Assembly: GCF_039543825.1 (NCBI RefSeq)
Contig: NZ_BAABKM010000002.1
Coordinates: forward strand, 776,133-840,132
Source of the DNA: Nocardioides conyzicola
Lineage (GTDB): Bacteria; Actinomycetota; Actinomycetes; Propionibacteriales; Nocardioidaceae
Reading direction: 5' to 3'
Length of the DNA stretch: 64,000 bases
Notes under the pieces: generated by a model
Told to the model about the DNA's origin: nothing
The model's input: only the letters and a program-made list of their open reading frames with translations
Databases searched by the model: none
In this document: positions 6,484 to 14,944 of the stretch, in pieces
How positions within the stretch are numbered: the first letter of the stretch is position 1
How the letters are laid out: every line of letters starts with the position of its first letter
Program-made: the position numbers and the translations under genes

Positions 6484-9381
6484 TCAGCTGCAGCCGCTGG
6501 TGCTGCCGCAACCCTCGCAGACGTAGCAGGAGCCGGCGGGGCGCATCTTGGTGCCGCAGGTGAAGCAGAGCGGCGAGTCGACGGCGGTGCCGGTGATCTG
6601 CTCGAGGAGCTCGGCCGAGGTGTGGGCCGTGGCCGGGGCGGGCTTGGCGGCGGCTGCCTCCACGTCCGGGGTCTCGGCCACGGGGGTCTCGACCACGGAG
6701 GTGCCCGTCTCGACGACGGGGCCGGCGTCGAGGACGTCGATCTCGATGAGGTCGGCGGCGTTGTTGCCGGTCTCGGGGACGGGCTCGTAGGAGCCGGTCT
6801 CGAGGTAGCGCTGGCGCTCGTCGGCCGAGTAGATGCCGAGGCCCTCGCGGGTCTCAAAGTCCAGGTAGTCGAGGGCCAGGCGCCGGAAGACGTAGTCCAT
6901 GACGGACTGGGCCATCCGGATGTCGGCGTCGTCGGTGAGGCCGGCGGGCTCGAAGCGCTGGTTGGTGTACTTCGAGACGAAGGTCTCCAGCGGCACGCCG
7001 TACTGCAGGCCGATCGAGATCGAGATCGAGAACGCGTCCATCACGCCGGCCAGGGTCGAGCCCTGCTTGCCCAGCTTGAGGAAGATCTCGCCGAGCGTGC
7101 CGTCCTCGTGCGCACCCGAGGTCATGTAGCCCTCGGCGCCACCCACGGTGAAGGAGGTGGTGCGCGCGATGCGGGACTTCGGCAGGCGCTTGCGGACCGG
7201 GGCGTAGACGACCTTCTCGATCACCTTCGGCTCGGCCTCGACCACGGCGGCAGCGTTGGAGTCCGCGCCCTTGTTCTCGCCCTTGCCGGTCGCCAGCGGC
7301 TGGCCGACCTTGCAGTTGTCGCGGTAGACGGCCGTCGCCTTGAGGCCGAGCTTCCAGGACTGCAGGTAGATGTCCTCGATCTCCTCGACGGTCGCCGACT
7401 CCGGCAGGTTGACCGTCTTGCTGATCGCGCCGGACAGGAACGGCTGGGCCGCCGCCATCATCCGGACGTGGCCCATCGGGGCCAGGGCGCGGGCGCCCAT
7501 CGCGGTGTCGAAGATCTCGTAGTGCTCGGTCTTCAGGCTCGGGGCGTCGATCACGTGGCCGTGCTCGGCGATGTAGCTGACGATCGCCTCGACCTGCTCC
7601 TCGACGTACCCGAGCTTGCGCAGCGCCCGCGGGATCGTCTGGTTGACGATCTGCATCGAGCCGCCGCCGACGAGCTTCTTGAACTTGACCAGCGAGAAGT
7701 CCGGCTCGATGCCGGTCGTGTCGCAGTCCATCATGAAGCCGATGGTGCCGGTCGGCGCGAGCACCGAGGCCTGCGCGTTGCGGAAGCCGTTGACGGCGCC
7801 GAGCTCCTGCACGTCCGCCCAGGCCTGGGTGGCGAGCTGGTGGACCTGGCGGTCGGCGATGCCGAGCGTGCGGACCGTGTCGTTGGCGGCCTGGTGCTTG
7901 CGCATGACCCGCTTGTGGGCCTCCGCGTTGCGGGCGTAGCCGTTGTAGGGGCCGACGATGCCGGCGAGCTCGGCCGAGCGCTTGTAGGACTGGCCGGTCA
8001 TCAGCGACGTGATCGTGGCGGCCATCGCGCGGCCACCGTCGGAGTCGTAGCCGAGGCCCATCGCCATCAGCAGGGCGCCGAGGTTGGCGTAGCCGATGCC
8101 GAGCTGGCGGTAGTCGCGGGTGGTGTCGCCGATCGCCTCGGTCGGGAAGTCGGCGAAGCAGATCGAGATGTCCATCGCGGTGATGATGAAGTCGACGGCC
8201 TTGGCGAAGCGCTCGCCGTCGAAGGTGTCGTCGTCCTTGAGGAACTTCAGCAGGTTGAGCGACGCCAGGTTGCACGAGGAGTTGTCGAGCGACATGTACT
8301 CCGAGCACGGGTTGGACGCGGTGATCCGGCCCGTCTCCGGGTTGGTGTGCCAGTCGTTGATCGTGTCGTCGTACTGCAGACCCGGGTCGGCGCAGGCCCA
8401 GGCGGCCTCGCTGATCTTGCGGAAGAGCTCGCGGGCGTCGACGGTCTCGATGACCTCGCCGGTGCCGCGCGAGCGCAGCCCGAACTCGGTGCCGTCCTCG
8501 ACGGCGCGCATGAAGGCGTCGTTGACCCGGACGGAGTTGTTGGCGTTCTGGTACTGGACGCTCGTGATGTCGGCGCCACCGAGGTCCATGTCGAACCCGG
8601 CGTCGCGGAGGGCGCGGATCTTGTCCTCCTCCTTGGCCTTCGTCATCACGAACTCTTCGATGTCCGGGTGGTCGACGTCGAGCACGACCATCTTGGCCGC
8701 GCGACGCGTGGCGCCGCCCGACTTGATGGTGCCGGCCGAGGCGTCCGCGCCACGCATGAACGAGACGGGACCGCTCGCCGTGCCGCCGGAGGAGAGGAGC
8801 TCCTTGGAGGAGCGGATGCGGGAGAGGTTGAGGCCGGCGCCGGAGCCGCCCTTGAAGATGAAGCCCTCTTCCTTGTACCAGTTGAGGATCGAGTCCATCG
8901 AGTCGTCGACGGAGAGGATGAAGCAGGCGGAGACCTGCTGCGGCGACGGGGTGCCGACGTTGAACCAGACGGGGCTGTTGAACGAGAAGTACTGGTGCAC
9001 GAGCAGCCAGGTGAGCTCGTGCTCGAAGACCTCGGCGTCGGCCTCGGCCGCGAAGTAGCCGTGGTCGATGCCGGCCTTCGTGTAGGTCTTCACGATGCGG
9101 TCGATGAGCTGCTTGAGGCTCCACTCGCGCACGTCGGTGCCGACGGCGCCGCGGAAGTACTTGGTCGTGACGATGGTCGAGGCGTTGACCGACCAGAAGT
9201 CGGGGTACTCCACCCCGCGCTGCTCGAAGACCGTGACACCGGTCTTCCAGTTGGTCTGCACGACGTCGCGACGCTCCCACGTCAGCTCGTCGTACGGGTG
9301 CACTCCCGCAGTGCTGAAGACCCGTTCGATCTTCAGTCCGGCCCCTGCCTTGGCGGCCTTGCCGCTCACCGTCTCCGTCAT
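6484..9381 (-). CDS. nrdJ: Vitamin B12-dependent (class II) ribonucleoside-diphosphate reductase
   Basis: A 965-residue enzyme that reduces ribonucleotides to deoxyribonucleotides using an adenosylcobalamin-generated thiyl radical, so it works with or without oxygen. The motif NPCSE carries the Asn-Cys-Glu active-site residues, SACFILSVDDSM holds the first redox Cys, PTGTIGFMMD is the phosphate loop, and the C-terminal CFTCGTKMRPAGSCYVCEGC is the Cys-rich tail that re-reduces the active site. The length is normal for the long actinobacterial NrdJ. The ATG at 9381 follows AAGAGGG; an in-frame start further upstream would run into a region with no conserved sequence. It lies 150 bases after nrdR on the same strand and is very likely co-transcribed with it. 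Confidence 0.96.
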   Translation of the reverse strand: MTETVSGKAAKAGAGLKIERVFSTAGVHPYDELTWERRDVVQTNWKTGVTVFEQRGVEYPDFWSVNASTIVTTKYFRGAVGTDVREWSLKQLIDRIVKTYTKAGIDHGYFAAEADAEVFEHELTWLLVHQYFSFNSPVWFNVGTPSPQQVSACFILSVDDSMDSILNWYKEEGFIFKGGSGAGLNLSRIRSSKELLSSGGTASGPVSFMRGADASAGTIKSGGATRRAAKMVVLDVDHPDIEEFVMTKAKEEDKIRALRDAGFDMDLGGADITSVQYQNANNSVRVNDAFMRAVEDGTEFGLRSRGTGEVIETVDARELFRKISEAAWACADPGLQYDDTINDWHTNPETGRITASNPCSEYMSLDNSSCNLASLNLLKFLKDDDTFDGERFAKAVDFIITAMDISICFADFPTEAIGDTTRDYRQLGIGYANLGALLMAMGLGYDSDGGRAMAATITSLMTGQSYKRSAELAGIVGPYNGYARNAEAHKRVMRKHQAANDTVRTLGIADRQVHQLATQAWADVQELGAVNGFRNAQASVLAPTGTIGFMMDCDTTGIEPDFSLVKFKKLVGGGSMQIVNQTIPRALRKLGYVEEQVEAIVSYIAEHGHVIDAPSLKTEHYEIFDTAMGARALAPMGHVRMMAAAQPFLSGAISKTVNLPESATVEEIEDIYLQSWKLGLKATAVYRDNCKVGQPLATGKGENKGADSNAAAVVEAEPKVIEKVVYAPVRKRLPKSRIARTTSFTVGGAEGYMTSGAHEDGTLGEIFLKLGKQGSTLAGVMDAFSISISIGLQYGVPLETFVSKYTNQRFEPAGLTDDADIRMAQSVMDYVFRRLALDYLDFETREGLGIYSADERQRYLETGSYEPVPETGNNAADLIEIDVLDAGPVVETGTSVVETPVAETPDVEAAAAKPAPATAHTSAELLEQITGTAVDSPLCFTCGTKMRPAGSCYVCEGCGSTSGCS

Positions 9382-9531
9382 CCCTCTTGCGTCCCGTCTT
9401 TCGAGGTTGGTGTTGCTTCGATCATTACTGCTGCCACCGACACCGGCTCCGGTCGTGCGGAGCCTCGATGGCGACGATTGGTGGGCCCGGCGCACGTAGC
9501 TTCCCCACTGCGCACGCCGGGCCGTCTGTGG

Positions 9532-10014
9532 TCAGCCCGTGGGAACGGGCTGAGGGGTGTCGGCCACGCCGCGCTCGGCGCGCAACGTGGCGATCTCGTC
9601 CTCGAAGTCGTCCGCGGACTCGAAGGCCCGGTAGACGCTCGCGAAGCGCAGGTAGGCGACCTCGTCGAGGGCGCGGAGCGGGCCGAGGATGGCCATCCCG
9701 ACCTCGTGGGCGGGGATCTCGGCGGCGCCGGCGAGCCGGAGCGCGTCCTCCACCGCCTGGCCCAGGCAGGCCAGCTCGTCCTCGGAGACCGGCCGGCCCT
9801 TGCAGGCCTTGCGGACGCCGGCGATCGCCTTGTCCCGCGTGAACGGCTCGCTCGCGCCGGAGCGCTTGAGCACGGTCAGCTGCATCAGCTCCACGGTGGT
9901 GAAGCGACGCTCGCAGGACGAGCAGGTACGCCGGCGGCGGATCGAGCCGCCGTCGTCGGCCACCCGCGAGTCGAGGACCCGGGTGTCGGTGTGGCGGCAG
10001 TACGGACAGTGCAC
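9532..10014 (-). CDS. nrdR: Transcriptional repressor NrdR
   Basis: A 160-residue nucleotide-sensing repressor of ribonucleotide reductase genes. The N-terminal zinc ribbon has CPYC (3-6) and CSSC (about 31-34) pairs. An ATP-cone domain follows ([19 protein letters not shown], from about residue 48), which binds ATP or dATP and sets the oligomeric state. Start is a GTG at 10014. It is upstream of nrdJ, and two NrdR boxes lie in the promoter region at 10142-10188, so it should repress both itself and nrdJ. Confidence 0.96.
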   Translation of the reverse strand: MHCPYCRHTDTRVLDSRVADDGGSIRRRRTCSSCERRFTTVELMQLTVLKRSGASEPFTRDKAIAGVRKACKGRPVSEDELACLGQAVEDALRLAGAAEIPAHEVGMAILGPLRALDEVAYLRFASVYRAFESADDFEDEIATLRAERGVADTPQPVPTG

Positions 10015-10076
10015 GGGTCTCTCCTCTCGACGGATGTGGGCGCGCTACAAACACCCCGTGACGGGGTGCGCTGGCC

Positions 10077-10085
10077 TGTGGAAAA
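10077..10085 (-). promoter_or_regulatory. DnaA box, TTTTCCACA
   Basis: On the minus strand the sequence is TTTTCCACA, which fits the general DnaA consensus TTWTNCACA. It lies in the nrdR upstream region, 66 bases from the nearest edge of the perfect box at 10151. Confidence 0.45.
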
Positions 10086-10141
10086 CGGGGGTCACACTGT
10101 GTACAACAAGCCTTCACCTGTGGGTCTTCCGCATCCATCTG

Positions 10142-10157
10142 TGAACTAGATGTGGAT
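10142..10157 (-). promoter_or_regulatory. NrdR box, proximal
   Basis: Minus strand ATCCACATCTAGTTCA. The core ACATCTAGT is identical to that of the distal box, and the two cores are exactly 31 bp apart (three helical turns), the classic arrangement of tandem NrdR boxes. Confidence 0.8.
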
Positions 10158-10159
10158 AA
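10151..10159 (-). promoter_or_regulatory. DnaA box, perfect TTATCCACA, between the NrdR boxes
   Basis: The minus strand reads TTATCCACA, the highest-affinity DnaA sequence known from E. coli. It overlaps the proximal NrdR box by seven bases, so DnaA and NrdR could compete. Confidence 0.55.
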
Positions 10160-10172
10160 CTACATCGGTGTA

Positions 10173-10188
10173 AGTACTAGATGTAGTG
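10173..10188 (-). promoter_or_regulatory. NrdR box, distal
   Basis: Minus strand CACTACATCTAGTACT, a partial palindrome that matches actinobacterial NrdR boxes. It is 31 bp upstream of the proximal box. Confidence 0.8.
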
Positions 10189-10472
10189 GTAACCGTACGC
10201 CCGCTCGGGGGCGGGTGCAAGTGGTCGCGAGAAGTTCCTGGGCCGGGGCGCCGCGGCGTCGCAAAACCGCAGGTCAGCGGCCCGCCGTACGCCGAAATCC
10301 GTGTCGGGCGCGCGCGTGTCGCGGCGTGTCGGTCCGGCCCCTCTCCGCCTGAGCACGAGAAGCGATGACGTCTTTCACCCGGAGGGGTGGTTTTACTTTG
10401 CACTACCGACGGCAAATCACAGGTGACGGCCCACCCCCGAGCCGCGCAGTGAGAACGAAGAAGGTCACCGCG

Positions 10473-11255
10473 ATGCCCGCAGCACCGACCGCCGTCCCGA
10501 ACGAGACCCGCTCCGAGACGACTGCTCGACTCTTTGCCGAACGACGCGACGCCGACGCCGGCGAGCGCGCCCAGATCGACGAGGCGCTGATCCGCCTCAA
10601 CATGAAGGTCGCCGTCGACGCGACCCGCCGCTTCCGCAGCCGGGGCATCGCGACCGACGACCTCGAGCAGGTCGCCTACCTCGGCCTGGTCAAGGCCGTG
10701 CGCGGCTTCGACCCCGACCGCGGCTTCGACTTCCTCAGCTTCGCGATCCCCACGATCCGCGGAGAGGTGCGCCGCCACTTCCGCGACCTCGGCTGGATGG
10801 TCCGCCCGCCGCGGTCGATCCAGGAGACGCAGAGCAAGATCATCGGCTGCGAGAGCGAGCTCTTCCAGATCCACGGCCGGGCGCCCCGACCCTCTGAGAT
10901 CGCCGCCCACCTCGGCCTCGAGCTCGACGCCGTCGTCGAGGCGCTCGGCGCCACCGGCTGCTTCGCCCCCGTCTCCCTCGACGCGCCGGTCGGCGCGGAC
11001 GACGAGTCGCTCACGCAGCGGCTCGGCGGCCTCGACCACGACTTCGACGTCGCCGAGGCGCGGGCCGTGCTGGCCCCGTTGCTGGCTCGCCTCACCCCGC
11101 GTGAGCGCAAGATCGTGGAGCTGCGCTTCTTCCGCGGCGCCACCCAGTCGGAGATCGGCAAGGAGATCGGCGTGACGCAGATGCAGGTGTCGCGGCTGCT
11201 CACCCGGCTGATGTCGCGGATGCGCGAGCAGCTCGAGGTCCCCAGCGCCGCCTGA
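10473..11255 (+). CDS. SigB/SigF/SigG-family RNA polymerase sigma factor
   Basis: A 260-residue group 3 sigma factor for stress or developmental promoters. Region 2 is clear (ATDDLEQVAYLGLVKAVRGF, then a FLSFAIPTIRGEVRRHFRD helix), region 3 lies at about 130-190, and region 4 ends the protein (LTPRERKIVELRFF, then the QSEIGKEIGVTQMQVSRLL helix-turn-helix). The ATG at 10473 follows GAAGAAGG; an ATG at 10365 would add 36 residues without conservation. No anti-sigma gene is adjacent; the nearest candidate is the ATPase-domain gene at 14941-15909. It ends six bases from the convergent LuxR gene. Confidence 0.92.
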   Translation: MPAAPTAVPNETRSETTARLFAERRDADAGERAQIDEALIRLNMKVAVDATRRFRSRGIATDDLEQVAYLGLVKAVRGFDPDRGFDFLSFAIPTIRGEVRRHFRDLGWMVRPPRSIQETQSKIIGCESELFQIHGRAPRPSEIAAHLGLELDAVVEALGATGCFAPVSLDAPVGADDESLTQRLGGLDHDFDVAEARAVLAPLLARLTPRERKIVELRFFRGATQSEIGKEIGVTQMQVSRLLTRLMSRMREQLEVPSAA

Positions 11256-11261
11256 CCGCGA

Positions 11262-13967
11262 TCAGGACCCTTCGCGGGCCTCGACGATGTCGCGCAGCTG
11301 CGACCGGGCGGTCACGCCCAGCTTGGGGAAGGCGTTGTAGAGGTGCGCCGACACCGTCCGCGGTGAGAGGTAGAGCGACGCACCGATCTCGCGGTTGGTC
11401 AGCCCCGACGCCGCGAGCCGCACCACTTGGCGCTCCTGCGCGGTGAGGTCGCCCCAGGCCGACGACGAGGACTGCGCCGTCGCGACCCCGGCCGCCCGCA
11501 GCTCGGTGCGAGCGAGGTCCGCCCAGGCCCGGGCGCCGAGACGCCCGAAGACCTCGTACGCCGCCCGCAGCTGCGTGCGCGCGGCCGTCGGCCGGTGCTG
11601 GCGACGCAGCCAGACGCCGTACTCCAGCTGCGCGTTGGCCAGCTCGAACGGCCACTGCGCGGCCTCCGGGTCCGCGGTCGCCTCGAGGTGGAAGGGCTCG
11701 GGATCGTCGGCGATCAGGGCGCGGGCCCGGGCCAGCTGGAGCCGGTGCCGCGGCCCGGGATTCGTCATCCGGAGCGCGGCCACCTCCATCACCGGCCCGA
11801 CCTCGTCGGCCGCCCCGGCCCGGACGGCGGCCGCGACGTAGTCGGCGAGGTGGCGGTAGCCGAGGTACTGGTGCACCGGCTCGCCGTCGGGACGGAAGAG
11901 GCCGCGCAGCTGCTCGTGCACGCCGACCGGGTCGTGCTCGTCGAAGTGCACGTAGGACATCGCCACCCGCACGCTCATCTCCAGCGCCAGGCACTCGCCG
12001 ATCTCGATGTCGAGCAGGACCTCGGCGCACAGCCGGCGAGCGAGCGCCACGTCACCGCGGACGCCCGCGACCCGGGCCCGCAGCTCGCGGGCGTTGCCGG
12101 CGGCGTACGACAGCTGCTCGACCTCGGCGACGTCGGAGAGCATCCGCGCCGCCTGCTCCACCTCGTCGTACAGCCCCACGTCGAAGTGCAGGAGCGCCAG
12201 GCACGCCAGCGTCTGGCTCAGCTGCCCCGACCCCTCCGCGCGCTGCATCAGCTCGACGGCCCGGCGCTGCCGGGTGCGCGCGACGGTCGGCTCGTCCAGG
12301 ATCCATGCGGCGGCGCCCAGCAGCATCTCCTGCGAGGCCACGAGCTCGGGCGGGTACGACGCGTCGAACGGCGGGGCGTCGCGCACCAGCGCCAGGACGT
12401 CGGCGGGCCGGGCGAGCGGGTCGATGAGCGCGCGGACCCAGGCCCGGGCGGCCCGCTCCATCACCAACGCCGGTCCCTCCGAGGGCGTCGCCTCGCGGTC
12501 GTAGCGCTCCAGCCAGTCCGCGACCAGCCGGGTGTCTCCCCCGGTCGCATAGGTCAGCGTCGCGAGCGTCGTCAGCGAGGCCCAGCCGAAGCCCTGGTCG
12601 ACGTGCACCAGCTGGTCGAGCGCGTCGACGAGGGCGAGCCGGGCGTCGGTCTGACGCATGGTCTGGGCGAGCGCGTAGGCGACGAAGTGGCTCGCCCGGG
12701 CCCGCGTCGCCGGGTCGTCGCTCTCCTCGCGCAGCCGCGCCGCGGCCTGGGCCAGCCACTCGAAGTGCCCGACGGGGAAGCCCATCGCCAGCGCCGCGAG
12801 CATCCGCTCGTCGTGGTCGGCGCGGAGCGGGCTGAGCTCCGCCGCCCGCATCATCATCCGGGTCGCCTCGAAGCCCGCGCCCCGACGCTTCGCGCGCTCG
12901 GCGGCGGCGACCAGCTGGACGGCGACGTCCTCGTCGGCGACGACCGTCGCCTCGGCGCGGTGCCACGCCCGGCGGTCGGGGTCGTCGTCGTACGCCGTCG
13001 CGAGGTCGTCGTGGGCGCTCAGCCGCTCCTCGGTGGTGGCCACGGAGTACGCCGCCGCGCGGGCCAGCGGGTGCCGGAACTGCACCTGCCGCTCGACCAC
13101 CCGCACCAGGCCCGTCGTCTCGGCGACCGCCAGCGCGGCCACCATCTGGCCGGGCCGACCGACGCGGCCCAGGACGCCCAGGTCCCCGCCGCCGGCCGCG
13201 GCGAGCAGCAGCACCCGCCGGGTCGGCGCGGGCAGGTCGACCAGCTCGGCGGCGAAGGCCGCCTCGACCGTCGAGAGGCCCAGCTCGTCGACCCCCGAGC
13301 TGGCCGCGCGGCCGAGCTCGAGCAGCGCGAGCGGGTTGCCGGCCGACCGGTCGATGACGGCCGCGAAGGCGAGGGCGTCCAGGTCGAGGCCGGCGCGCCG
13401 CAGAACTAGCCCGGCCTGGCTCTCCGACAGCGCCGGGACCTCCACGGTCGGGTGGCCGAGGAACGCGTCCGGCGGCTGCTCCCCTCGGGCCGCCGCCACC
13501 ACCGACACCTGCGTGCCGGCGAGCCGGTTGGCGACGAAGCCCAGCACCGCGAGCGAGCTCTCGTCGAACCACTGCACGTCGTCGAGGACGACCAGCAGCC
13601 GGCCGGACCCGGCCCGCTGCTCGAGCCGGCCGGCCACGTCGAGCCGCAGCCGCAGCGGGTCGCCGGCGAAGACCTGCTCCAGCGCGTCGGTGGCACCGGC
13701 GCCGGCCAGCAGGTCGACCAGCGCCGCGAACGGCAGCCCCTGGTCGGCGGCATGACCGGTGACGGTGAGGACGGTCCACCCCTCGGCAGCCGCCGCGCGC
13801 GCCGTACACCCGAGGACCGCGCTCTTGCCCGCACCGGGGATGCCGACCAGCGCGGCGCAGCGCCCACCCTCGCCGAGCAGGTCGCGCAGTCGGGCGAGGA
13901 GGTCGTCGCGACCCACCAGCCCGTCGAGCTCGCCTGCCCAGAGACCCGATCCGGCGGACCCTGACAT
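11262..13967 (-). CDS. Large LuxR-family regulator with N-terminal AAA ATPase (LAL type)
   Basis: About 900 residues. The N-terminus holds a Walker A GIPGAGKS near residue 42 and a Walker B strand (LLVVLDDVQW near 125), the middle is an all-helical TPR-like scaffold, and the last 65 residues are a LuxR/GerE helix-turn-helix (LTAQERQVVRLAASGLTNRE). LAL regulators use ATP binding and an unknown inducer to switch on catabolic or secondary-metabolism genes. A TACGAT (13980-13975) seven bases before the ATG at 13967 suggests a leaderless start there; the in-frame ATG at 13976 lies inside that -10 and is the alternative. It is divergent from the hydrolase gene at 14075, its most likely target. Confidence 0.9.
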   Translation of the reverse strand: MSGSAGSGLWAGELDGLVGRDDLLARLRDLLGEGGRCAALVGIPGAGKSAVLGCTARAAAAEGWTVLTVTGHAADQGLPFAALVDLLAGAGATDALEQVFAGDPLRLRLDVAGRLEQRAGSGRLLVVLDDVQWFDESSLAVLGFVANRLAGTQVSVVAAARGEQPPDAFLGHPTVEVPALSESQAGLVLRRAGLDLDALAFAAVIDRSAGNPLALLELGRAASSGVDELGLSTVEAAFAAELVDLPAPTRRVLLLAAAGGGDLGVLGRVGRPGQMVAALAVAETTGLVRVVERQVQFRHPLARAAAYSVATTEERLSAHDDLATAYDDDPDRRAWHRAEATVVADEDVAVQLVAAAERAKRRGAGFEATRMMMRAAELSPLRADHDERMLAALAMGFPVGHFEWLAQAAARLREESDDPATRARASHFVAYALAQTMRQTDARLALVDALDQLVHVDQGFGWASLTTLATLTYATGGDTRLVADWLERYDREATPSEGPALVMERAARAWVRALIDPLARPADVLALVRDAPPFDASYPPELVASQEMLLGAAAWILDEPTVARTRQRRAVELMQRAEGSGQLSQTLACLALLHFDVGLYDEVEQAARMLSDVAEVEQLSYAAGNARELRARVAGVRGDVALARRLCAEVLLDIEIGECLALEMSVRVAMSYVHFDEHDPVGVHEQLRGLFRPDGEPVHQYLGYRHLADYVAAAVRAGAADEVGPVMEVAALRMTNPGPRHRLQLARARALIADDPEPFHLEATADPEAAQWPFELANAQLEYGVWLRRQHRPTAARTQLRAAYEVFGRLGARAWADLARTELRAAGVATAQSSSSAWGDLTAQERQVVRLAASGLTNREIGASLYLSPRTVSAHLYNAFPKLGVTARSQLRDIVEAREGS

Positions 13968-14074
13968 GCGATTCATCGTAGGGGCGGCACACCTAGGTCA
14001 GGTGACGGATGTGCAGAGGGTGGACGGCTCTCTAGCGTCGGAACCTCACCCCCTCCACGCATCCGGGAGCACCC

Positions 14075-14944
14075 ATGACCGACCCGACACCCACCCTCAC
14101 CGACAACGAGCTCGCCGAGATCGAGGTCGCCAACTCCTCCGGCAAGCAGCCGGTCGTCTTCGTGCACGGCCTGTGGCTGCTCTCCAGCAGCTGGGACCGC
14201 TGGCGCGAGCTCTTCGAGGAGGCCGGTTACGCGACCATCGCGCCCGGCTGGCCCGACGACCCGGAGTCGATCACCGAGGCCCGGGAGCACCCCGAGGTCT
14301 TCGCCCACAAGATGGTGCAGGGCGTCACCGACCACTACCTGGCCGCGATCGCCCGGCTGTCGACGAAGCCGGCCGTCGTTGGCCACTCGTTCGGGGGCCT
14401 GATCGCCCAGAAGATCGCCGGCGAGAGCGTCTCGGCCGTCACCGTCGCCATCGACCCGGCACCCTTCCGCGGCGTGCTGCCGCTGCCGGTCTCGTCGCTC
14501 AAGTCGGCGTTCCCGGTGCTCGGCAACCCCGCCAACTCCGGCAAGGCCGTCACGCTGACGCTCGAGGAGTTCACGTACGGCTGGGCCAACGCGCTCGACG
14601 ACGACGAGGCGCAGCAGCTCTACACGGAGTACCACGTCGCCGCCCCTGGAGCCCCGCTCTTCGAGGCGGCCTCGGCCAACCTCAACCCCTTCAGCCAGGT
14701 GAAGGTCAAGACCAAGAAGGCCGAGGACCGCGGCCCGCTGCTGCTGATCTCCGGCGAGAAGGACCACACGGTCCCGTGGGCGATCACCAACTCCAGCTAC
14801 AAGCGGCAGAAGCGCAATGACGCCCTCACCGAGATCGTCGAGATCAAGGACCGCGGCCACTCGCTGACCATCGACCACGGCTGGCGCGAGGTCGCCCAGA
14901 CCGCGCTCGACTTCGTGCAGAAGCACGGGCCAACGACAGCCTAG
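14075..14944 (+). CDS. Alpha/beta hydrolase
   Basis: A 289-residue hydrolase of the non-haem haloperoxidase/esterase group. Nucleophile elbow GHSFGG (Ser about residue 108), acid in GEKDHTVP, and base in RGHSLTIDHG near 270 form the triad; VFVHGLWLLSS supplies the oxyanion hole. There is no signal peptide, so it is cytoplasmic. A TAGCGT at 14033 gives a 30-nt leader with a GGGAG binding site before the ATG. The gene ends in a TAG that shares the CTAG at 14941-14944 with the stop of the convergent gene. Substrate unknown. Confidence 0.88.
   Translation: MTDPTPTLTDNELAEIEVANSSGKQPVVFVHGLWLLSSSWDRWRELFEEAGYATIAPGWPDDPESITEAREHPEVFAHKMVQGVTDHYLAAIARLSTKPAVVGHSFGGLIAQKIAGESVSAVTVAIDPAPFRGVLPLPVSSLKSAFPVLGNPANSGKAVTLTLEEFTYGWANALDDDEAQQLYTEYHVAAPGAPLFEAASANLNPFSQVKVKTKKAEDRGPLLLISGEKDHTVPWAITNSSYKRQKRNDALTEIVEIKDRGHSLTIDHGWREVAQTALDFVQKHGPTTA

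Larger units (their letters stand above)
10015..10472. other. 458-base divergent control region, nrdR / sigma factor
   Basis: This gap holds the nrdR leader and promoter (10015-10190), with NrdR and DnaA boxes, and the upstream region of the sigma factor gene. Around 10390-10420 a GGTTTT followed after 16 bases by GGCAAAT resembles a SigF/SigB-class promoter on the plus strand and could be autoregulated, but the match is weak. No RNA gene, riboswitch fold or convincing short gene was seen in the rest. Confidence 0.5.

Noticed and set aside
6622..10149. Open frame of over 1100 codons antisense to nrdJ and nrdR
   Set aside because: It is the GC-bias shadow of two well-identified genes; its product is low-complexity Arg/Gly/Val/Asp sequence with no domain.
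10077..10159. Origin of replication from the DnaA boxes
   Set aside because: Only two boxes and no dnaA, dnaN or AT-rich unwinding element; promoter control is the simpler reading.
10015..10190. Cobalamin riboswitch in the nrdR leader
   Set aside because: No B12-box consensus or multi-stem fold could be found; NrdR boxes already explain the regulation, and the reductase itself uses B12.
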